Assembly: GCF_041146395.1 (NCBI RefSeq)
Contig: NW_027182880.1
Coordinates: forward strand, 62,001 to 126,000
From: Eulemur rufifrons
Taxonomy: Eukaryota; Chordata; Mammalia; Primates; Lemuridae
Length of the DNA: 64,000 bases
Direction of reading: 5' to 3'
The first letter of the stretch is position 1; every line of letters starts with the position of its first letter. Shown one piece after another: positions 53,581-60,704 of this stretch. The notes beneath the pieces are model-generated. The model was given only the letters and a program-made list of their open reading frames with translations. It did not search any database and was not told the origin of the DNA. A program made the translations under genes and the position numbers.

Positions 53581-53590
53581 CGCCATCTTG
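53581..53590 (-). promoter_or_regulatory. Antisense YY1-type motif
   Basis: CGCCATCTTG on the + strand reads CAAGATGGCG on the - strand, a perfect YY1 core. It points antisense from inside the L1 head, upstream of an ATG-initiated antisense open frame (53307 down to 52603). It may mark an antisense promoter, as exists in human L1 5' UTRs, although at a different position. Confidence 0.45.
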
Positions 53591-53700
53591 AAAGCAAAGT
53601 CGGAACCGCTCGGGAGCCATAAGGTGCCCAGCAGCTCTCTCTCCCCGGCGCCCCCCGCTGGTCTCTGGGCCCGCGCCATCTCCGCCGGCGGCACTCGGCG

Positions 53701-54291
53701 TGAAGGGGCGGAGCTGCGCTAAGACTTAAAATAAACACTGAGTTGCCGCTCCGGAACCAACGGAACGGGCGTGAAGGGGCGGAGCTGCGCTAAGACTTAA
53801 AATAAACACTGAGTTGCCACTCCGGAACCAACGGAGCCGGCGTGAAGGGGCGGAGCTGCGCTAAGACTTAAAATAAACACTGAGTTGCCGCTCCGGAACC
53901 AACGGAGCGGGCGTGAAGGGGCGGAGCTGCGCTAAGACTTAAAATAAACACTGAGTTGCCGCTCCGGAACCAACGGAGCGTGCGTGAAGGGGCGGAGCTG
54001 CGCTAAGACTTAAAATAAACACTGAGTTGCCGCTCCGGAACCAACGGAGCCGGCGTGAAGGGGCGGAGCTGCGCTAAGACTTAAAATAAACACTGAGTTG
54101 CCGCTCCGGAACCAACGGAGCGGGCGTGAAGGGGCGGAGCTGCGCTAAGACTTAAAATAAACACTGAGTTGCCGCTCCGGAACCAACGGAGCTGGCGTGA
54201 AGGGGCGGAGCTGCGCTAAGACGTAAAATAAACACTGAGTTGCCGCTCCGGAACCAATGGAGCGGGCGTGAAGGGGCGGAGCTGCGCTAAG
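53701..54291 (+). repeat. 71-bp tandem repeat in the L1 5' UTR (8.3 copies)
   Basis: Unit starts (TGAAGGGGCGGAG) at 53701, 53772, 53843, 53914, 53985, 54056, 54127, 54198 and 54269 give an exact 71-bp period. The ninth copy is cut after about 23 bp. Copies differ by only one to three bases, mostly at the junction (for example GGAACGGGCG, GGAGCCGGCG, GGAGCGTGCG, GGAGCTGGCG). Each unit holds a GC box (GGGGCGGAGC), a forkhead-like ATAAACA, an ETS-like TCCGGAA, and in most copies an 8-bp inverted repeat CCGCTCCG/CGGAGCGG with a 7-base loop. The organisation resembles the promoter monomers of mouse L1 but is much shorter. Enhancer/promoter function is inference. Confidence 0.9.
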
Positions 54292-54439
54292 GCGCAAAAA
54301 CACGATCATTGAGCCGCTGAACTGTATACTTCAGAATTGTGTATCCCTTCGGTTAGCGATGCACTGTGGTGCTGTGTAGCTCTGTTTTTGTTCTTTTGTG
54401 TTTGTGTTTTCGCTGTTTCTGGGTTAGGTCTCTTTGTGT

Positions 54440-54690
54440 TATTTGTTAGTTTAGTTTTTGTTTTTGTCTTTGTTTTTTTTTTTATTTTTTTTATTTTTTA
54501 TTTTTTATTTATTTTTTTTTATTTTATTATTTTTTTTTCTTTCTCTTTTTTTCCTCTTCTCTTCTCCTTTTCTTTTCTCTTTCCTTTTCTTCTCCTTCTG
54601 TTCTTTCTTTTCACTTCTTTTTTTTTTTCTTTTCTTTTCTTTTCTTTTCTTTTTTCTTTTTCCTTATTTCTTCTCTCTTTTTGCCTTCTA
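54440..54690 (+). repeat. T/C-rich low-complexity tract in the L1 5' UTR
   Basis: About 250 bp almost purely of T with interspersed C and A on the + strand: first T with A, then TTTTC and TTCTC words. It follows the tandem repeat and a GT-rich lead-in. In the L1 RNA this would be a long pyrimidine tract, a potential binding site for PTB-like proteins (inference). The phenylalanine/leucine-rich open frames across it are composition artefacts. Confidence 0.85.
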
Positions 54691-55407
54691 ACTGGGAACC
54701 CACGCTGAGCTTGGGAACGGGCCAGGCCCCTGGCTCTGGTACATACCGGAACCTGAGTAGTCACTCCCAACGCTGGCGATCTACGGGTGCGCAATAGCCA
54801 CCTTGGGGCCCACAGCCAAGTCACTGCGGAGCAATAGGGTGCCAAGAGGCTCCCTGGACAGCCCCCTCCCCAGGTCCACAGACCTTATATAGGGTCCCCA
54901 CCCACGTCTAAACATTGACTACTTCTCCAGAAGCGAGAGTGTGGAGCCTGGTCCCTGGGGACATTGGGCCAAGGCAGACTTTTGCCTGTGGGAGTTGCGG
55001 CAAATGGGGCGCTGAGCGAGCGAGGGCACCATCCACTCCCCACAACTAGTATTTTTCCTGCAGATAGAGACAGAAACCACCCCTATAGAGGAAGAACCAA
55101 AGGGAAACAAACAAACAAAGAGAATTTTGGCCCACTACTAGTGTGGACCCTGCCTGCCCTCTGAAAGACTACAACACAGTGTCCTAACTCACCAAAGCAG
55201 TCTTGGATCACTCCAATCCTCTAGGATTGGACCCATCAGAAGCAGTCCCCCAACTGAAATAGAAAAATTTCTAAACAATTCACAACAGTCTTCCCCTCTT
55301 GCCAAAGGAAGCAATATACCTAGACTACTCCACAGCCTAAGAATAGAGCACAGAGAGTGCTGTTAACCAGACTAAATCTATAAGTAAAGATCCAACGATT
55401 AATCTAG
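54691..55407 (+). other. Unique 3' part of the L1 5' UTR
   Basis: Non-repetitive leader between the pyrimidine tract and ORF1. It includes a TATA-like TTATATAG (54885-54892) and an AAACAAACAAACAAAG stretch near 55107. It becomes A-rich and protein-like in base composition toward ORF1. I see no conserved open frame in it. Confidence 0.7.
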
Positions 55408-56412
55408 ATGGGAAGGGCCCAGCGAAAAAACACAGGAAGCACAAAGAATCAAACAGAAAGCTCACCCCCAAAGGGAAATACCGGCTCTCAACCATTTGAC
55501 ACAAACCAGACTCAAAACACCAACATGTCACAGGAAGAATTCCAATTATGGATCATAAACAAGCTAAATAATATACAAGAATCAATGGACAGACAACACA
55601 AGGAAAATGCAAAAAAAATTCAGGATTTGGAGGAAAAATTCACTAAAGAAATTGAAATATTGAAGAAAAACCAAACTGAACTCCTAGAAATGAAGAATTC
55701 ACTCAGAGAGCTACAAAACACTGTGGAAAGTCTCAAAAGCAGGGTAGATCAAACAGAGGAAAGAATTTCAGAAATTGAAGATAACTCCTTTCAACTAAAT
55801 AAGTCAGTCACAGAGATAGATCAAAAAAGTAAGAGAAATGATCTGAGTCTTCAAGAAATGTGGGATTATGTGAAGAAACCTAACTTGAGAGTTATTGGCA
55901 TCCCTGAGGGTGAAGAAGACAATAAGCAAGGGTTGGACAAGCTATTTGAAGACATAATCGAGGAAAATTTTCCAGGCCTTGCCAATACTCTAGACATACA
56001 GATTCAAGAAGCTCAAAGGACCCCTGGGAGATTCATAGCAAATAGGAAAACACCACGCCACGTAGTCATCAGGCTGACCAAAATATCCACTAAAGAGTCC
56101 CTTCTCCGAGCTGTAAGGAGAAAGAAACAGGTAACTTACAAAGGAAAACCCATCAGAATTACGCCAGATTTCTCAGCTGAAACCTTACAAGCAAGAAGAG
56201 CTTGGGGCCCCATTTTTACGCTTCTGAAACAGAATAATGCCCAGCCTAGAATCTTGTACCCAGCTAAGCTAAGTTTTCTATACGAAGGAGAAATCAAGAC
56301 ATTCTCAGATAAACAAAGGTTGAGGGAATTCACCAAGACAAGACCAGCCCTGCAAGAAGTACTCAAAAGAGAGTTACACACGGACCAGCACAAGAAAGAT
56401 CCACGAATGTAA
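55408..56412 (+). CDS. ORF1: L1 ORF1 protein (RNA-binding nucleic acid chaperone), 334 aa
   Basis: ORF1p trimerises through a coiled coil and coats L1 RNA in cis to form the ribonucleoprotein needed for retrotransposition. The translation shows a basic N-terminus (MGRAQRKNTGS), a long heptad-rich coiled coil about residues 45-150, an RRM domain about 157-250 (starting near WDYVKKPNLRVIGIPE) and a C-terminal domain about 252-323 (SAETLQARRAWGPIF, YPAKLSF, TRPALQEVLKRE). Proline-directed phospho-site candidates S19-P, T205-P and T215-P match the arrangement in human ORF1p. Length is near the human 338 aa. The ATG at 55408 is the first that gives the conserved N-terminus; it has G at +4 but T at -3. 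The frame is open to TAA at 56410, with no truncation. Most divergence from human ORF1p is in the coiled coil, as is usual in the family. Confidence 0.97.
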   Translation: MGRAQRKNTGSTKNQTESSPPKGNTGSQPFDTNQTQNTNMSQEEFQLWIINKLNNIQESMDRQHKENAKKIQDLEEKFTKEIEILKKNQTELLEMKNSLRELQNTVESLKSRVDQTEERISEIEDNSFQLNKSVTEIDQKSKRNDLSLQEMWDYVKKPNLRVIGIPEGEEDNKQGLDKLFEDIIEENFPGLANTLDIQIQEAQRTPGRFIANRKTPRHVVIRLTKISTKESLLRAVRRKKQVTYKGKPIRITPDFSAETLQARRAWGPIFTLLKQNNAQPRILYPAKLSFLYEGEIKTFSDKQRLREFTKTRPALQEVLKRELHTDQHKKDPRM

Positions 56413-56451
56413 AACTACTCAAGAGCTAAAGATCAAATTCCAGATACCACA
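56413..56451 (+). other. ORF1-ORF2 spacer (39 nt)
   Basis: ORF2 lies in the same reading frame as ORF1, and the 13 codons between them contain no further stop. A single UAA is all that separates the two proteins. The human spacer is longer (63 nt) and contains an additional in-frame stop. ORF2 translation in L1 is inefficient and unconventional; reinitiation or readthrough could both operate here (inference). Confidence 0.85.
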
Positions 56452-59400
56452 ATGGCTCAGGAGAGAAAACATTGCAATGAAGTTCTACCCAACAAGCTGA
56501 ACAAAAAACCGTCTCACTTATCAGTCTTCTCAATAAATGTGAATGGCTTGAATTCCCCGCTCAAGAGACATAGACTGTCCCAATGGATAAAAAAGCACAA
56601 GCCAAGTATCTGCTGTCTCCAAGAAACCCACCTAACGAGCAAAGATGCATTTAGACTGAAAGTAAAAGGATGGAAATCGGCATTTCAAGCAAACGGTAAC
56701 GAAAAGAAAGCTGGTGTGGCAATCTTAATTTCCAATAACTTAGCTTTCAAACCAACAAAAATAATAAAAGACAAAAATGGCTACTACATACTGGTCAAGG
56801 GCACAATTCAACAAGAAGCCATGACTATACTCAATATATATGCACCCAACCTAGGTGCACCTAGATTCATAAAGCAAACCCTACTAGATCTGAACCAGAT
56901 GATAGATAATAATACTGTAATAGCTGGAGACTTTAACACCCCACTGACAGTACAGGACAGATCCTCTAAACAGAAAATAAACAAAGACATAATGGACCTA
57001 AATAGAATGCTAGAACAAATGGGCATGGCTGACATCTATAGGACATTCTACCCAAAGTCCACAGAATATACATTCTTCTCATCAGCTCACAGGACATTCT
57101 CTAAGATTGACCATGTCCTAGGACATAAATCATGTCTTCAAAAATTCAAAAAAATAGAAATTATACCATGCATCTTCTCAGATCACAGCGGAATAAAAGT
57201 AACAATGATCACAAACAGAAACCCTCACTCTTACTCAAAGTCATGGAAGCTAAATAACCTTCTCCTGAATAATTATTCTATAAAAGAAGAAATCAAGATG
57301 GAAATCAAAAATTTCTTTGAATTAAATGACAATGGAGATACAACTTATCAAAATCTATGGGATGCAGCTAAAGCAGTCCTGAGAGGAAAATTCATATCCA
57401 TAAATGCCTATATCAAAAAGACAGAAAACATGCAAATAGACAACCTAACGAATAGACTCAAAGAGCTGGAGAAAGAAGAACAGAACGATCCCAAACCCAG
57501 CAGAAGGCGAGAAATTACTAAGATCAAATCAGAACTAAATGAAAAGGACAACAAAGAAACTATAAGGGAAATTAATAAAACAAAAAGTTGGTTCTTTGAA
57601 AAGATAAACAAAATAGACACACCTCTGGCTAGACTAACCAAGAGCACAAAAGTAAAATCTCTAATAACCTCCATTAGGAACATGAAAGGAGAAATCACAA
57701 CCGATGCTACAGAGATACAAGATATCATCTATGAATTCTACAAAAATCTTTACGCACACAAACTGGAGAACGTGGAGGAAATGGACAAATTTTTAGAGAC
57801 ACATAGTCTTCCCAGGCTCAACCAGGAAGAAATAGAGTACCTGAGCAGACCAATATCAAGAACTGAAATCGAAACAGCAATAAAAAACCTTCCCAAAAAG
57901 AAAAGCCCTGGTCCAGATGGGTTCACACCTGAATTTTACCATACATACAAAGAAGAACTGGTGCCCATCCTACATAAACTATTCTCCAATATTGAGAAGG
58001 ATGGAGTTCTCCCCAACACGTTCTACCAAGCCAATATAACATTAATACCAAAGCCTGGAAAGGACTCAACAAAAATAGAGAACTACAGACCAATTTCCCT
58101 CATGAATATAGATGCAAAAATTTTCAATAAAATACTAGCAAATCGAATCCAAGTACTTATCAAAAAAGTAATCCACCACGACCAAGTGGGCTTCATCCCC
58201 GAGATGCAGGGGTGGTTCAACATACGAAAATCTATAAATGTAATTCACCACATAAATAGAAGCAAAAACAAAAATCATATGATACTCTCATTAGATGCAG
58301 AAAAAGCATTTGACAAAATTCAACACCCTTTTATGATAAAAACGCTTAACAAAATAGGCATTGATGGAACCTACCTAAAAATGATACAAGCCATATATGA
58401 CAAACCCACAGCCAACATCATACTGAATGGGGAAAAACTGAAAGCACTCCCACTTAGAACTGGAACCAGACAGGGCTGCCCATTGTCTCCATTACTTTTC
58501 AACATAGTATTGGAAGTCCTTGCGAGAGCTATCAGGCAAGAGAGCAAAATCAAGGGAGTCCAAATAGGGAAGGAAGAGATCAAACTCTCACTTTTTGCTG
58601 ATGATATGATGTTATATCTGGAAAACCCCCAGGATTCAACCAAGAGACTCCTGGAATTGATTAACGAATACAGCAAAGTCTCAGGCTACAAAATTAATAT
58701 ACACAAATCAGAGGCATTTATATATGCCAATAACAGTCAATCGGAAAACCAAATTAAAGACTCAATACCCTTCAAAATAGCAACAAAGAAAATAAAATAT
58801 CTAGGTATATATCTAACTAAAGAGGTAAAGGACCTCTATAAGGAAAACTATGAAACACTGAGAAAAGAAATAGCAGAACTTGCAAATAGATGGAAAAATA
58901 TACCATGCTTGTGGATCGGAAGAATCAACATTGTTAAAATGTCTATACTACCCAAAGTGATCTACAAATTCAATGCAATTCCTATTAAATTACCAACATC
59001 ATTCTTTACAGACATAGAGAAAATAATTATACAATTTGTATGGAATCAAAGAAGACCCCATATAGCAAAAGCAATTTTAAGCAATAAAAACAAAATGGGA
59101 GGTATTAATTTGCCAGACCTCAAACTATACTACAAGGCCGTGGTTCTTAAAACAGCCTGGTATTGGCACAAGTGCAGGGACACAGACCAGTGGAACACAA
59201 CAGAAAATCCAAATATAGAACCATCCTCATATAGTCACCTAATTTTTGACAAAGCGGGAAAGAATATACTCCGGGGACAAGAATCCCTATTCAACAAATG
59301 GTGCTGGGAGAATTGGTTAGCCACTTGCAGAAGAATGAAACAGGACCCACAGCTTTCACCTCTCACAAAAATCAAATCACGGTGGATAACAGACTTAAAC

Positions 59401-60330
59401 CTTAGGCGTGATACAATCAGAATTCTAGAAGAAAATGTAGGAAAGACTCTTACAGACATTGGCCTAGGCAGAGAATTTATGAAGAAGACCCCCAAGGCAA
59501 TCACAGCAGCAACAAAAATAAATGAATGGGACATGATTAAACTAAAAAGCTTCTGCACAGCCAAAGAAACAGTCCAGAGAATAAACAGATCACCTACAGA
59601 ATGGGAAAAAATTTTTGCATACTACACATCAGATAAAGGACTGATAACAAGAATCTATTTAGAACTCAGGAAAATCAGCAAGAAAAAATCAAGCAACCCT
59701 ATCAAAAAGTGGGCAAAGGACATGAATAGAAATTTTTCAAAAGAAGATATAAAAATGGCTAACAAACATATGAAAAAGTGTTCAACATCTCTAATCATCA
59801 GGGAAATGCAAATCAAAACCACAATGAGATATCACTTAACCCCAGTGAGAATGGCCTTTATCAAAAAAACCCAAAACAACACATGTTGGCGTGGGTGTGG
59901 AGAGACAGGAACACTAATACACTGCTGGTGGGACTGCAAACTAGTGCAACCCCTGTGGAAAGCATTATGGAGGTATCTTAAACAGATTCAAGTAGACCTG
60001 GCATTTGACCCAGCAATCCCATTACTGGGCATATACCCAAAGGAAAAAAGGTCATTCTATAACAAAGGCACATGTACCCAAATGTTTATAGCAGCACAAT
60101 TCACAATAGCAAAGATGTGGAAACAACCCAAATGCCCATCAATACATGATTGGATTAGTAAGCTGTGGTATATGTATACCATGGAATATTACTCAGCTAT
60201 AAGGAATGATGAAGATACGACATCTCTATGGTTCTCCTGGAGAGAGTTGGAACCCATTATATTAAGGGAAGTATCCCAAGAATGGAAAAACAAGCATCAC
60301 ATGTACTCACCAGAAAATTGGTTTCCCTGA
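56452..60330 (+). CDS. ORF2: L1 ORF2 protein (endonuclease and reverse transcriptase), 1292 aa
   Basis: ORF2p nicks the target and reverse transcribes L1 RNA from the exposed 3' end. Residues 20-255 form the APE-like endonuclease with N29, E58 (QETHLT), D160 (GDFNTP), D220-H221 (KIDH) and D244-H245 (SDHS) all in place. The reverse transcriptase spans about 470-790 with [12 protein letters not shown]615 (SLDAEKAFD), [12 protein letters not shown] and the catalytic FADD (D717, D718). A C-terminal C-H-C knuckle is intact (C1145, C1149, H1157, C1162). Catalytic residues are offset +15 from human numbering because of a longer N-terminus ([15 protein letters not shown]). No other Met precedes the endonuclease domain, so the start is firm; its context (A at -3, G at +4) is strong. 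Oddity: residue 584 is Glu in [10 protein letters not shown], where L1s normally have Gly. The frame is fully open to TGA at 60328. Confidence 0.97.
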   Translation: MAQERKHCNEVLPNKLNKKPSHLSVFSINVNGLNSPLKRHRLSQWIKKHKPSICCLQETHLTSKDAFRLKVKGWKSAFQANGNEKKAGVAILISNNLAFKPTKIIKDKNGYYILVKGTIQQEAMTILNIYAPNLGAPRFIKQTLLDLNQMIDNNTVIAGDFNTPLTVQDRSSKQKINKDIMDLNRMLEQMGMADIYRTFYPKSTEYTFFSSAHRTFSKIDHVLGHKSCLQKFKKIEIIPCIFSDHSGIKVTMITNRNPHSYSKSWKLNNLLLNNYSIKEEIKMEIKNFFELNDNGDTTYQNLWDAAKAVLRGKFISINAYIKKTENMQIDNLTNRLKELEKEEQNDPKPSRRREITKIKSELNEKDNKETIREINKTKSWFFEKINKIDTPLARLTKSTKVKSLITSIRNMKGEITTDATEIQDIIYEFYKNLYAHKLENVEEMDKFLETHSLPRLNQEEIEYLSRPISRTEIETAIKNLPKKKSPGPDGFTPEFYHTYKEELVPILHKLFSNIEKDGVLPNTFYQANITLIPKPGKDSTKIENYRPISLMNIDAKIFNKILANRIQVLIKKVIHHDQVGFIPEMQGWFNIRKSINVIHHINRSKNKNHMILSLDAEKAFDKIQHPFMIKTLNKIGIDGTYLKMIQAIYDKPTANIILNGEKLKALPLRTGTRQGCPLSPLLFNIVLEVLARAIRQESKIKGVQIGKEEIKLSLFADDMMLYLENPQDSTKRLLELINEYSKVSGYKINIHKSEAFIYANNSQSENQIKDSIPFKIATKKIKYLGIYLTKEVKDLYKENYETLRKEIAELANRWKNIPCLWIGRINIVKMSILPKVIYKFNAIPIKLPTSFFTDIEKIIIQFVWNQRRPHIAKAILSNKNKMGGINLPDLKLYYKAVVLKTAWYWHKCRDTDQWNTTENPNIEPSSYSHLIFDKAGKNILRGQESLFNKWCWENWLATCRRMKQDPQLSPLTKIKSRWITDLNLRRDTIRILEENVGKTLTDIGLGREFMKKTPKAITAATKINEWDMIKLKSFCTAKETVQRINRSPTEWEKIFAYYTSDKGLITRIYLELRKISKKKSSNPIKKWAKDMNRNFSKEDIKMANKHMKKCSTSLIIREMQIKTTMRYHLTPVRMAFIKKTQNNTCWRGCGETGTLIHCWWDCKLVQPLWKALWRYLKQIQVDLAFDPAIPLLGIYPKEKRSFYNKGTCTQMFIAAQFTIAKMWKQPKCPSIHDWISKLWYMYTMEYYSAIRNDEDTTSLWFSWRELEPIILREVSQEWKNKHHMYSPENWFP

Positions 60331-60685
60331 TCATCACCTAAATACAAATCTGGGAATGACACCAATTGGACATCAGACTGAGGTGGGGGGTGGGGGAGGG
60401 GATGGGGGTATGCCTACACACCGAGTGCATTGCACACCGTTTGGGGAGTGGTAACACTTGAAGGTGCTGACTCGGGAAAGGGGAGGTGGGGAAAAAAAAA
60501 TATGAAACTATTGTTTTTAACTTGCACTGTTCACTTAATAATTTATCATGACTATTTCCCATATTATTTCATATCATTGTACAAGAAATAATGTATACAT
60601 TATGAGGACATACTGTATCTAACAAGATATACTGTTAGACTCTTTGATTCTGTAAAACTAAATTGAAAAAAAATATATATATAAT
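60331..60685 (+). other. L1 3' UTR
   Basis: Short unique 3' UTR of about 355 bp: a G-rich tract, a middle part with TGCATTGCACACCG and GACTCGGGAAAGG, then an AT-rich end. Its wording resembles L1 3' ends I associate with strepsirrhine primates rather than human L1PA. This is a memory-based impression, not an alignment. Confidence 0.8.
60385..60408 (+). other. G-quadruplex-like G tract in the L1 3' UTR
   Basis: Four runs of 4-6 G separated by loops of T, A and AT. This fits the intramolecular G-quadruplex pattern. A guanine-rich polypurine tract in the 3' UTR is a recurrent feature of mammalian L1s. Confidence 0.8.
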
Positions 60686-60688
60686 AAA
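60683..60688 (+). terminator. L1 polyadenylation signal AATAAA
   Basis: AATAAA is fused directly to the A-tail, after a TATATATA stretch. L1 uses this signal weakly, and transcription can read through into flanking DNA. Confidence 0.8.
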
Positions 60689-60701
60689 AAAAAAAAAAAA
60701 A
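60686..60701 (+). other. L1 A-tail merged with target A-run
   Basis: Sixteen consecutive A, of which up to nine may belong to the target-site duplication. The tail is therefore short and pure, with no interruptions. Confidence 0.8.
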
Positions 60702-60704
60702 CCG
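60693..60704. repeat. Target-site duplication, right copy
   Basis: Nine A plus CCG, followed by TACCCTCCAGC, the normal satellite continuation. The A part merges with the L1 A-tail, so the exact left edge of this copy cannot be fixed; 12 bp is the minimum clear duplication. Confidence 0.85.

Larger units (their letters stand above)
52941..55407 (+). promoter_or_regulatory. L1 5' UTR with internal promoter (about 2467 bp)
   Basis: Four modules are visible: a GC- and CpG-rich head (52941-53700), a 71-bp tandem repeat (53701-54291), a T/C-rich tract (about 54440-54690) and a unique segment up to ORF1 (54691-55407). In L1s the 5' UTR holds an internal RNA polymerase II promoter, so that transcripts start at the first base. 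At about 2.5 kb this leader is much longer than the roughly 0.9 kb of human L1. The head contains a perfect GC box (GGGGCGGGG, 53192-53200). I recognise no conserved protein in the short open frames here. Confidence 0.85.
52941..60692 (+). mobile_element. L1: Full-length LINE-1 (L1) non-LTR retrotransposon
   Basis: Complete L1 in + orientation: 5' UTR (52941-55407), ORF1 (55408-56412), 39-nt spacer, ORF2 (56452-60330), 3' UTR with AATAAA and an A-tail. It is flanked by a perfect duplication of target bases (nine A plus CCG). Both long reading frames are open with no frameshift or stop. The 5' end carries a YY1-type motif within its first bases, as expected for an L1 that was not 5'-truncated. 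The protein sequences place it in the mammalian L1 clade. Insertion at an A-run preceded by CACACAC is compatible with L1 endonuclease cleavage of the T-rich bottom strand (TTTT/GT, a variant of the preferred TTTT/AA). The element is likely young because the frames and duplication are intact, but age was not measured. Confidence 0.97.

Noticed and set aside
53339..53738. Several overlapping open frames on both strands in the GC-rich L1 head
   Set aside because: GC-rich DNA has few stops. The frames overlap one another and show no recognisable domain.
54337..54708. Phenylalanine/leucine-rich open frames over the T-rich tract, resembling a membrane protein
   Set aside because: Pure composition effect of a T/C low-complexity sequence in the L1 5' UTR.
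56136..56393. Minus-strand and alternate-frame open frames inside ORF1 and ORF2
   Set aside because: Shadows of the real coding frames, with no known overlapping genes there.
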